Shown: piece after piece, positions 1 to 5,836 of the stretch
Layout of the letters: each line of letters starts with the position of its first letter
Position numbering within the stretch: the first letter of the stretch is position 1
NCBI GenBank assembly: GCA_037387425.1
Contig: JARRLC010000161.1
Coordinates: 1-7,052, forward strand
DNA from: JARRLC01 sp037387425
Lineage (GTDB): Bacteria; Pseudomonadota; Alphaproteobacteria; Rhizobiales; Rhodomicrobiaceae
DNA: 7,052 nucleotides
Direction of reading: 5' to 3'
Program-made: the position numbers and the translations under genes
Notes under the pieces: generated by a model
Databases searched by the model: none
What the model was told of the DNA's origin: nothing
What the model saw: only the letters and a program-made list of their open reading frames with translations

Positions 1-558
1 GTTCTTAGGAAATTTGGTGCTGTTACATTTTACAAACTTGGAGACGTGCTCATTTTTTCCCGCTAGGAGTTGCGGAGGGAACAGTTTTACCAATACAACC
101 ATCTAGGATGCGTTGTGGGGTGCTTAGTAAAGTTCACCACATTGAACTGATGAGTAGTCTGCTGAAAAATTTAGCGTAATAGCCTGCAACTGAAAGCGCC
201 GTGGATGAGAGGAGTGTGTCTCTCAAATAACTCTCATTTGCGTTGGGCGTATCTTCTCGCAGGTAGTTGAACGTAACAGCTCCTCAATCAACGATATGAG
301 GGGAGGTTTCGTCATCTCTCTGATCGACACAGGGTAAAATGAGTATCAATGGTGTTCTTAATGTATGGCTTGGTTATTGCCAGGGCGGAAGCCGCAATGA
401 AAAACATTAGGTATCATCCTATTGAAATGAATTGATGTTTCTCCAGGCTTCGCGAAACCTATTTCGGTTGGCGATTGAGTGAGAACGGGAATTCAATCAA
501 TAGGTATGATGAGAAACTGCTTTGCTGTGGGAACGGTTGCTAAGTGCCCCGTTGAAAG

Positions 559-598
559 TGTGGCGGAGAAGTCGAGCATGCCCAACACCTCCACCACA
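559..598 (-). repeat. 10-base-pair hairpin downstream of the dsrE-like gene
   Basis: Bases 559-568 and 589-598 are inverted repeats around a 20-base loop. Read as minus-strand RNA, all ten pairs form, with one G-U wobble; on the plus strand the same position is a C-A mismatch, so the structure fits a minus-strand transcript better. It lies about 70 bases beyond the stop of the dsrE-like gene. No T-run follows, so it is not a canonical intrinsic terminator; it could be an mRNA 3'-end stabiliser or chance. Confidence 0.35.
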
Positions 599-611
599 GT
601 TGCTTTTTAAA

Positions 612-631
612 TCATAGCTTAAATGCTATGA
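612..631 (-). terminator. Possible terminator-like hairpin after the dsrE-like gene
   Basis: TCATAGC (612-618) and GCTATGA (625-631) form a perfect 7-base-pair stem with a six-base AT loop, about 40 bases past the stop codon of the minus-strand operon's last gene. On the minus strand it is followed by only three T residues and then A residues, so it lacks the U-tract of a Rho-independent terminator. Position is suggestive; function as a terminator is weakly supported. Confidence 0.25.
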
Positions 632-670
632 GCCTGCGCAACCGAAGATCGCGTGAAACTCTCAAACGCG

Positions 671-1207
671 TTACGGTCTGATATAGGCATATCCCTGCTG
701 TTGCAGCTCCAAAAGCCGGACAACACCTGACGGCACCAGCGTGGCTGCCTTAACCAGCGGCGGTTTTTTGCCGCCTGCTTTTTGGGTCATCTTCGCCATT
801 GTGTTACTGCAGGCGCTGAACTGGAGATCAGTTCCCTCTTTCGTCATCGCGGCGATACGCTTGGTGACGGGGCTTTTGTCTTCTCTAAGGATGTTCAGTC
901 CAGGGCCGTTGGCAAGCACTTCAATCTTGACCTTGTCGCCCTTCTCTTTGAAATATTTGATCATGTTCTGAACGTTGTTGAGAACAAGGTTCATTTTGGC
1001 AGGATCGTTCTGATCAATGTGAAAGACGACTTTGTTCTCTTGCTTAGTAGCTTTTTGCGTCTGTTCGACAGCTTTTTCCGGTTGTTCTTCAGTTTTCTTC
1101 GCCTTATCGGCAGCAGATGCTGGCGCAAACCCGCTCGCCATTAGAAAAACAACAAATGCGACGCCCCAGAAAGACCGAGCCAGAAGATTTGATTTCAGGT
1201 TCCCCAT
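671..1207 (-). CDS. Exported DsrE-family protein
   Basis: This encodes about 178 residues of a DsrE/DsrF-like protein carrying an N-terminal signal peptide. Seen: a hydrophobic stretch (WGVAFVVFLMASG) ending in an ASA|AD cleavage site near residue 33; a Lys/Glu/Gln-rich linker to about residue 58; then a DsrE fold with VVFHIDQND (beta strand 1), a long helix, VKIEVLANGPGL, and FSACSNTM, whose cysteine (about residue 133) is the likely reactive one. The C-terminus (VPSGVVRLLELQQQGYAYIRP region) is typical of the family. DsrE relatives take part in sulfur-relay chemistry; the exported members are poorly characterised. I chose the ATG at 1207 over the upstream GTG at 1219 because GGAGAGG lies just before it and overlaps the GTG. 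It is probably last in the operon with the TAXI gene, about 100 bases downstream of it. Confidence 0.85.
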   Translation of the reverse strand: MGNLKSNLLARSFWGVAFVVFLMASGFAPASAADKAKKTEEQPEKAVEQTQKATKQENKVVFHIDQNDPAKMNLVLNNVQNMIKYFKEKGDKVKIEVLANGPGLNILREDKSPVTKRIAAMTKEGTDLQFSACSNTMAKMTQKAGGKKPPLVKAATLVPSGVVRLLELQQQGYAYIRP

Positions 1208-1210
1208 TAA

Positions 1211-1217
1211 CCTCTCC
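1211..1217 (-). promoter_or_regulatory. Shine-Dalgarno sequence deciding the dsrE-like start
   Basis: Minus-strand GGAGAGG ends three bases before the ATG at 1207, with its GGAG part six bases upstream. The longer in-frame GTG start at 1219 overlaps this element, which argues that the ATG is used. Confidence 0.6.
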
Positions 1218-1230
1218 ACACACTTTTACT

Positions 1231-1252
1231 GGAAGCAGTTGGAAATGCTTCC
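1231..1252 (-). repeat. Perfect hairpin between the TAXI and dsrE-like genes
   Basis: GGAAGCA (1231-1237) and TGCTTCC (1246-1252) form a perfect 7-base-pair stem with an 8-base loop. It sits in the gap between the two minus-strand genes and ends about a dozen bases before the Shine-Dalgarno sequence of the dsrE-like gene. No T-tract follows on the minus strand, so termination is unlikely; RNA processing, mRNA protection or a translational control role is possible. Confidence 0.45.
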
Positions 1253-1309
1253 TTTGGTTTATGTAACTACGCCATAGTAGCGTTTAGGATTTCTGTATTT
1301 TATATTACG

Positions 1310-2428
1310 TTATTTCCCCCTTGTTTCTCTCCACTCCAGGAATTCTTGCATAAGCTCTTTGCGGCTTACTGTTGAACGTGATTTCTTCTTGCGTTTAAGG
1401 ATTTCTGTTACAGCAGGAAAACGGTTCCAGCCTGGGACTTTCGCGGCAAGGTTCACATCTTTCCATTTTGGGTGGTAGCCCGCCTTGTTTTGCAAAACAT
1501 GCAAACGTTTGAAGAAATATTGTGTGAAACGCTCCATGCGGCGGTAGCGGTCCGTATGCTTCTTCCAGTTGAACGCAGCCAGGACGGCAGGCACGGAGAT
1601 TGTAAGAATCCTCTGCCCCTCAGGAATCAGATTGGGATAGTCCTTATGCGTCAACATGCTGGGTAAGTAATAATCCTTCAGCGCATTGGCATACGGCACT
1701 CGCAAGAAATGAAAGCCCTTAGGCCAGGGGCGCGAAAAAGGCGCAAGCGGTTTCGAAGACACGAACACCAGTCCGGCTATGTTGCCCTGGCCCTTTTTCA
1801 TCTTCCCGATAGCTACGGGATGGGGAATGTGCGTGTTGATGGAGCCGACGCGCAATCGTTTAAACACGATAGGACCGGTATAGGCGGCTGCGGTTCCGTG
1901 GGTGTTGAAGTTGACCACTTTGCCTTTTAAGTCGGCCAAAGTTTTTATTTCCGGGCGGACGAGCACGTGCATCTCTGCGGGAAACAAGTTGGCGACATAA
2001 TTGACGTTTTTCTGGATCTCCGGGCGATCCTTCAGTTCCTCCAGAATATCACTGTAGATGATCGCGGTATCTATGCCCTTGAGGTAAAGGAGGTCATCCA
2101 TGTTGGTGAAAATGCCGCGCGTCACAACCGGGAGCACACGCATTTTATCGCCATCGTCAAGAACGCGAGCGAGTTCAGCAGCGAAGCGCAGGGGCGCCCC
2201 CTCAACTCGTCCGGCTGCCAAGCCGATTGTCCAGCGGTTCATACGTTCACGAATGGGCGGAGGAGATGCTCTTCTGTTTTGCGCTTGAGCAAGTTGGGCT
2301 GTAACAGTATCAAGTTGCTGTCCCTGTGCTAAAGCACTGCCTGTTTCACAAACAGATACAATAGTAAGCCCAAGTAGAAAGGACATAAGAGCGCCTTGGG
2401 CGCATTTTTTTACTATGGTGTTAAGCAT
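1310..2428 (-). CDS. TAXI-family TRAP transporter solute-binding protein
   Basis: This encodes about 372 residues of a periplasmic TAXI-type binding protein, the ligand-capturing subunit of some TRAP transporters. Seen: a signal peptide with a basic start, a hydrophobic core (ALMSFLLGLTIVSV) and a SALA|QG cleavage site at about residue 34; a Gln/Ala-rich spacer to about 55; then the binding-protein fold with WTIGLAAG near 66-73, the DTAIIYSDIL strand near 120-129, and KTLADLKGKVVNFNTHGTAAAYTG near 162-185, the family's recognisable ligand-domain segment. It is longer than a typical TAXI protein because of a C-terminal part (HPKWKDVNLAAKVPGW, then a lysine-rich tail). The longest frame starts at 2485, touching the previous stop, but the ATG at 2428 has a GAGGG seven bases upstream and yields a normal signal peptide. 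No TRAP membrane subunits are in the window. The ligand cannot be predicted. Confidence 0.85.
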   Translation of the reverse strand: MLNTIVKKCAQGALMSFLLGLTIVSVCETGSALAQGQQLDTVTAQLAQAQNRRASPPPIRERMNRWTIGLAAGRVEGAPLRFAAELARVLDDGDKMRVLPVVTRGIFTNMDDLLYLKGIDTAIIYSDILEELKDRPEIQKNVNYVANLFPAEMHVLVRPEIKTLADLKGKVVNFNTHGTAAAYTGPIVFKRLRVGSINTHIPHPVAIGKMKKGQGNIAGLVFVSSKPLAPFSRPWPKGFHFLRVPYANALKDYYLPSMLTHKDYPNLIPEGQRILTISVPAVLAAFNWKKHTDRYRRMERFTQYFFKRLHVLQNKAGYHPKWKDVNLAAKVPGWNRFPAVTEILKRKKKSRSTVSRKELMQEFLEWRETRGK

Positions 2429-2435
2429 ATTCCAT

Positions 2436-2440
2436 CCCTC
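2436..2440 (-). promoter_or_regulatory. Shine-Dalgarno sequence deciding the TAXI gene start
   Basis: Minus-strand GAGGG lies seven bases before the ATG at 2428. The alternative ATG at 2485, directly after the upstream stop codon, has only an AGGG eleven bases away and would put 19 polar residues ahead of the signal peptide. Confidence 0.6.
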
Positions 2441-2485
2441 AATGATGCTTGGTGGAGGAAGGGATTTGTCCTTATCTGAATACAT

Positions 2486-3379
2486 TCAGTGGCCATCCCT
2501 TATAATCGCGTTTAGCCTTTTAATAGCCGCCGGGTTCCCCATTTTGGCGGCTTTTTTGTACCATTTCTTAGCTGTTTTGATATCCGGTTGCAGGCCAACC
2601 ACATTTATTTCGTTGAGAAAATCCGGATCATAGGTTTGCCCCAGAGAGAAAGCGCCTATTGCGCTTCCCTGTAACGCCAAGTCTTCAAATATCAGCCGTG
2701 CATAAACAACGTTACCGTTTTTGATGAACTGTTGTCCTTGCGCTAAAGATGATGATTCGTCTTCTGGAGTAATTGTAGGTTTTGGAGCTTCATTAAGCTC
2801 CTCGTTTGTGGGTACGGCTACAGTAGCCGTGTTGTATATGTCTTCAGAATTTGAACTATTTCTAGCTGATGTGTCGTTCACGCCAATTGAAACGGTTATC
2901 AGGCGTTCTATAGGTGGAGTGTTGTTGCCGTTATAAAGTAAAACATGAAGGGGGAACTTCCCTTTAAAATTTTGTGGCGGTATAATTGATACGTTTTGAT
3001 ATTGACTTATAGAAACAATGTAAGAGTTTTTCGTTACAAAGCCGGTGGATAGTTTAAATCCACTAGGAAGCCCTCGAAACATAAGAAATGTATATTTCGT
3101 GCTTGTTTGAGATGAGGAATTGGCAATGAATGGCAGTTGGATTTGGATCGGAATGGCCATATCGGATGGCCCCCCCGCATCCTTGACTTGGAAATCGTCA
3201 GGGTTGCTCTGAATAAGGTAAGTGTTACTATCAGTTAGCTGATCAAGGCGCGCAGAAAATGCTGAAGCATGCGCCGATCCCCCGGCAAACGGCTGACCAT
3301 CCCACGGATTGACTATTATGGCCGTAGCAAATGACATCACGCAGCCTAACGCAAAACACACAACTCTATGGCCGCGCAT
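2486..3379 (-). CDS. Secreted protein with Ig/cadherin-like and Sel1-like regions
   Basis: This encodes about 297 residues. Seen: a hydrophobic segment (VVCFALGCVMSFATAIIV, residues 6-23) followed by Gly/Ala-rich sequence and a possible AHASA|F cleavage near residue 40; a beta-rich module around 75-165 containing FRGLPSGFKLSTGF and SIIPPQNFKGKFPLHV, which resembles Ig/cadherin-like adhesin modules; an Asn/Ser/Thr/Glu/Pro-rich linker; and a C-terminal helical pair around 215-295 (GNVVYARLIFEDLALQG, SLGQTYDPDFL, TAKKWYKKAAKMGNPAA) of the Sel1/TPR type. I recall this C-terminal pattern in rhizobial proteins; function is unknown, likely protein-protein contact in the envelope. The ATG at 3379 is preferred because GGGGGGAA precedes it by seven bases; the frame extends to an ATG at 3418 with a weaker site. 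The stop codon abuts the longest frame of the TAXI gene, so the two are probably co-transcribed. The codons are AT-rich. Confidence 0.8.
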   Translation of the reverse strand: MRGHRVVCFALGCVMSFATAIIVNPWDGQPFAGGSAHASAFSARLDQLTDSNTYLIQSNPDDFQVKDAGGPSDMAIPIQIQLPFIANSSSQTSTKYTFLMFRGLPSGFKLSTGFVTKNSYIVSISQYQNVSIIPPQNFKGKFPLHVLLYNGNNTPPIERLITVSIGVNDTSARNSSNSEDIYNTATVAVPTNEELNEAPKPTITPEDESSSLAQGQQFIKNGNVVYARLIFEDLALQGSAIGAFSLGQTYDPDFLNEINVVGLQPDIKTAKKWYKKAAKMGNPAAIKRLNAIIRDGH

Positions 3380-3386
3380 AGGGATG

Positions 3387-3394
3387 TTCCCCCC
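3387..3394 (-). promoter_or_regulatory. Shine-Dalgarno sequence for the Ig/Sel1-like gene
   Basis: Minus-strand GGGGGGAA lies seven bases upstream of the ATG at 3379. It falls inside the 13-codon extension that would be translated if the ATG at 3418 were used, which favours the shorter protein. Confidence 0.5.
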
Positions 3395-3472
3395 AACTTG
3401 GCTTGGTAAGCAAATCATGGAACTCTAAACTCTTAAGCAATTAAGCTAGATAGCCTTAAATGGGCAAATTTA

Positions 3473-3484
3473 TGATTGTAATCA
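3473..3484. promoter_or_regulatory. 12-base perfect palindrome upstream of the minus-strand operon
   Basis: TGATTGTAATCA is a perfect palindrome about 55-95 bases upstream of the first minus-strand start, where an operator would be expected. It lies just downstream of the candidate promoter at 3486-3514 on the minus strand. No regulator is encoded in the window, so the binding protein is unknown and chance cannot be excluded in AT-rich DNA. Confidence 0.35.
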
Positions 3485-3485
3485 A

Positions 3486-3514
3486 ATTCTACACATCACA
3501 ATTTGGAACTACAA
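3486..3514 (-). promoter_or_regulatory. Candidate promoter of the minus-strand operon
   Basis: On the minus strand TTGTAG (3514-3509) and TAGAAT (3491-3486) are separated by 17 bases. The -10 matches the sigma-70 consensus at five of six bases, the -35 at only three. It is about 70-110 bases upstream of either possible start of the Ig/Sel1-like gene. Such matches are common in AT-rich sequence. Confidence 0.3.
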
Positions 3515-3652
3515 CTTAGTTATAGGACGTAGCCAGCCTGTAGCACGCTCGGTTGAACGGAGTTATGTTAATAAATGTCAATACCTAAGCTGCATTTCTC
3601 GGCCAGTAAAAAATAGCTTATAGCCTATCGAGAGAGGGTGTGGCAGTGAGCA

Positions 3653-3814
3653 ATGCATGTTTTGACGGCGGGCCAGAACATTATTTTTGTCTCCGCCGTT
3701 GAAGCTATGGGGATGACAATGAGTGGGGATGACAATGAGTTTGTAGAGACATCCCGCGCAAATATTGTCCGGCCTTCACCGGAAGCAGTCTTCTTGAAAA
3801 ACAGACATTACTGA
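3653..3814 (+). CDS. Possible 53-residue small ORF
   Basis: An ATG at 3653 opens a frame of 53 codons ending at TGA 3812-3814; in-frame stops precede it at 3647. The product starts MHVLTAGQNIIFVSAVEA and continues with an acidic patch (SGDDNEFVE) and a short basic end; it has no recognised domain. The 16-base tandem duplication lies inside it and is read in two different frames, because 16 is not a multiple of three. A purine-rich AGAGAGGG lies about 14 bases upstream, further than usual, so translation is uncertain. Internal ATGs at 3707, 3713 and 3719 could also be starts. It may simply be a chance frame. Confidence 0.22.
   Translation: MHVLTAGQNIIFVSAVEAMGMTMSGDDNEFVETSRANIVRPSPEAVFLKNRHY
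3708..3739 (+). repeat. Perfect 2 x 16-base tandem duplication
   Basis: The 16-base unit TGGGGATGACAATGAG occurs twice in direct succession (3708-3723 and 3724-3739) with no mismatch, and the next base repeats the first base of the unit. A perfect short duplication of this kind indicates a recent slippage event. Confidence 0.9.
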
Positions 3815-3952
3815 TGCGTCACGTTCGAGCCACAAATCGCTCTTAGATGATGAGTCTTTGAAACTGCTTCTATAAAAGTTGCGAATAACGTCTTTAAACA
3901 GTGCGCTTTTCGCGGCTCGGCTTGAACCACCATCTAATCGGAAGCTTCGGCT

Positions 3953-5836
3953 GTGAAAATCGTTCGAACGCTAAAACTCTGGTTCCGCGAAGGAACATCC
4001 GACAAGGTCTATGAGGTAGATCTCGTAGATACTGAAGCCGCCGATCCGGAAGCGCGGTTTCTCGTCAATTTCCGCTACGGCAGGCGCGGAAAAACACTGC
4101 GGGATGGCACCAAAACACCAGCCCCACTTTCGCGCGCCAGCGCTGAAAAAGTGTTCGACAGCATCGTCGTCGCTAAAATGAATGACGGCTACCTCCGCTC
4201 CGACGGCGAAGAAGCATATGCGCCTGCCTCCGTTTCAGCCGTCCCCTCTGTTGCCCAGCCAGAAGATGCCCGCAAACGGGCATTGCTCGCGCAAGTGGAG
4301 GCTTGTCAGCGCAATCCGTGGCCCGAGGAAAAGCGCGACCGTCTTTTCTGGCGTCTTGGCGAACTGCGGATGAAAGAAGCAACGCCCGCTTTGCTGGCGC
4401 TCGCCAACATGATCGGATCGGAACGGGCGAGCTATAGCCTCGTCTGGGCGTTGACGCGCTGCGCTGGCGCTGAGGCGCTTGATATGCTGCTGGCTATCGC
4501 TGCAAAGGCGCGCAAGCCGCTCGTGTGCTGGCTGGCGGATTTCGCGACACTCTCGCCGGCGATGGGCGATCAGCGGCGTACGCTACAGCAGCCTGGTGCG
4601 CTTCCCGAAACTTTCCGCTTAGCTCTCAGCAGGCTGCATACAGTAGGTGATACGCCGAAGAGTTCCGATCTCGCCTTGCCGGAGCAAATGCGCGTTGATC
4701 AAGCAGCCAAAGCCCGTCGTAACGACGCGGTTCAAATTCTGCTCGGTGCGCTCACCAATTTCGCGCAAGCTGAGCCACCCAGCACCGGTGCGGCGATGAG
4801 CGAACTTTACCGTCTCGCGCAGGCTGATCCGTTGTTGCATGAAACGCTGGTCGAGGTCGTCAAGCGTCTGCCCGCGCGTCCGCCTTATGTGCCGGGACTG
4901 CGGCGGCTGTTCAAATATGCCGAGATGATCGACGACGCGGCCATGTTCGGCGCTACGGCGCTGCGTTTCGATACCGCGAAGCCGATGTACCGGGGGACGG
5001 TTTGGGGCCGGGAGAACGAAGCCTATATTTGGGAATTGGGGAGTGGCTCAGGCCGCTGGGGAGCGCATCCTCTGACGCATTTGCAGGGGGCGTCGGACGC
5101 CAAGACAGCGTTGTCGCTCGCGACCGTACAGTATTTGAAACGGCGCATTTGGCGCGCGCTGCGCAAGCGCGGCGAAACCGGGCAGGAAAGTTACCTGAAG
5201 CTCGCAACTGCTTATCTGCTGTCGTTCTTAGAGGCGGATGCTGTTCAACCGATCACGATGACTTTCTACCGCTACGATTACAGCCAACGCCGCGGGCATA
5301 ACGTAAGGAAAAGATACACCTCACTGCCAAACGCCTGGAGCGTCGGGCAGATCATGCACCGCCATAACGAGCATGTACTGCTGAATGCCGGTTCGCTCGG
5401 CTACAATTTTGAGACGGAGCAAACCGAACAAATCGATGCTGGCGAGGCTTTTCCGGGGATGTGGCGCGATCATCCCGAATATGCGCTTCGCATCGTTCTG
5501 GAAGCCGGGTGCGATCAGGTTGCGGAATTCGGTTTGCGGCTGCTGCGTGAGAAGGTCGATTACCTTAAGGAACTTCCTAGCGAAACGCTGGAGTTGCTGC
5601 TCGCCTCGCCGTTCGAAAAGGTGGTTCAATTCGGCTTTTCCCATGCACAGATGCGGCTAGCACATGGCGATGGCGAATCAGATTGCTGGCAGCCCTGGCG
5701 ACGAGCACATTGCAGCAAGCGCGTGAAATCGCCATCCGCCACATCGAGAAAGACAGCGCTGCGCCTTGGAGCGACCTGCGCCTCAGCTTTATCGCCGCCA
5801 CCAGTCCTTATGCCGATGTGCAAGCGCCCACGCTAA
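3953..5836 (+). CDS. WGR-domain, HEAT-like MolR/YehI-type protein, N-terminal part (frameshifted)
   Basis: The frame starts at a GTG with GGAAG eight bases upstream and an in-frame stop at 3935. Residues 1-80 are a WGR domain: LKLWFREGTSDKVYEVDL, then FLVNFRYGRRGKTL and SRASAEKVFDSIV; the family's namesake Trp-Gly-Arg is Tyr-Gly-Arg here (42-44). WGR domains occur in PARPs, where they bind DNA ends, and in bacterial MolR/YehI-type proteins. Residues about 115-570 are helical repeats of HEAT type (for example EKRDRLFWRLGELRMKEATP) plus a segment around 437-530 (RYDYSQRRG, NEHVLLNAGSLGYNFE). After about residue 576 the sequence turns into a Trp/Cys/Arg/Pro-rich tail unlike the rest, because the true continuation lies in another frame. 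The intact family is often over 1000 residues. The function is unknown; molybdate regulation is an old, weak assignment. Confidence 0.88.
   Translation: MKIVRTLKLWFREGTSDKVYEVDLVDTEAADPEARFLVNFRYGRRGKTLRDGTKTPAPLSRASAEKVFDSIVVAKMNDGYLRSDGEEAYAPASVSAVPSVAQPEDARKRALLAQVEACQRNPWPEEKRDRLFWRLGELRMKEATPALLALANMIGSERASYSLVWALTRCAGAEALDMLLAIAAKARKPLVCWLADFATLSPAMGDQRRTLQQPGALPETFRLALSRLHTVGDTPKSSDLALPEQMRVDQAAKARRNDAVQILLGALTNFAQAEPPSTGAAMSELYRLAQADPLLHETLVEVVKRLPARPPYVPGLRRLFKYAEMIDDAAMFGATALRFDTAKPMYRGTVWGRENEAYIWELGSGSGRWGAHPLTHLQGASDAKTALSLATVQYLKRRIWRALRKRGETGQESYLKLATAYLLSFLEADAVQPITMTFYRYDYSQRRGHNVRKRYTSLPNAWSVGQIMHRHNEHVLLNAGSLGYNFETEQTEQIDAGEAFPGMWRDHPEYALRIVLEAGCDQVAEFGLRLLREKVDYLKELPSETLELLLASPFEKVVQFGFSHAQMRLAHGDGESDCWQPWRRAHCSKRVKSPSATSRKTALRLGATCASALSPPPVLMPMCKRPR
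5655..5685 (+). other. Frameshift site in the WGR/HEAT gene
   Basis: Reading passes from the frame of the 3953 start to the -1 frame here. The first frame is convincing up to about His571-Gly572 to Ser576; the second is convincing from the TTG at 5683, reading LLAALATSTLQQAREIAI. One lost base fits; for example, an extra A next to 5680 would give Ser-Arg-Leu-Leu across the junction. No X-XXY-YYZ slippery heptamer is present, which argues against programmed frameshifting. Confidence 0.8.

Larger units (their letters stand above)
1..670. other. Gene-poor region downstream of the dsrE-like gene
   Basis: I see no convincing gene in these 670 bases. At the left edge a plus frame is open from base 1 to a TAG at 64-66 and would give about 21 residues ending FSR; it could be the C-terminus of a gene outside the window, but it is too short to judge. 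A minus frame starting at 102 also runs off the left edge without a Shine-Dalgarno sequence. Frames of 23 codons at 108-179 and 339-410 are weak. Other structure is limited to short inverted repeats, listed separately where they matter, such as the near-palindrome centred on TTCGCGAA at 445-460. No tRNA, transposase remnant or attachment site was recognised. Confidence 0.6.
3419..3952. other. Divergent intergenic region
   Basis: About 530 bases separate the minus-strand operon from the plus-strand WGR gene. It is AT-rich on its left side and contains the candidate promoter and palindrome, a possible small ORF (3653-3814), a perfect tandem duplication (3708-3739), and an ACGGCGG/CCGCCGT inverted repeat (3665-3671 and 3693-3699). 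GAAGCAGT at 3782-3789 recurs inverted at 3863-3870. I found no tRNA or riboswitch that I recognise and no strong promoter for the WGR gene, although TATAAA at 3871-3876 could be a -10 element without a good -35. Confidence 0.6.

Noticed and set aside
1..102. Minus frame running off the left edge from an ATG at 102
   Set aside because: No Shine-Dalgarno sequence and only 34 codons visible; insufficient to call a gene.
339..410. 23-codon frame with an AGGG upstream
   Set aside because: Too short, no recognisable features, in a region otherwise without genes.
559..598. tRNA-like or attachment-site hairpin
   Set aside because: The stem is followed by no cloverleaf arms, anticodon or CCA context, and no integrase is nearby.
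782..1144. Plus-strand frame of 120 codons across the dsrE-like gene
   Set aside because: It is the antisense shadow of a well-supported minus-strand gene and has no recognisable domain.
1967..2332. Plus-strand frame of 121 codons across the TAXI gene
   Set aside because: It overlaps a clear TAXI coding sequence on the other strand; no motif or ribosome site supports it.
5655..5685. Programmed -1 ribosomal frameshift
   Set aside because: No classical slippery heptamer or obvious stimulatory structure is visible near the junction; mutation or sequence error is simpler.
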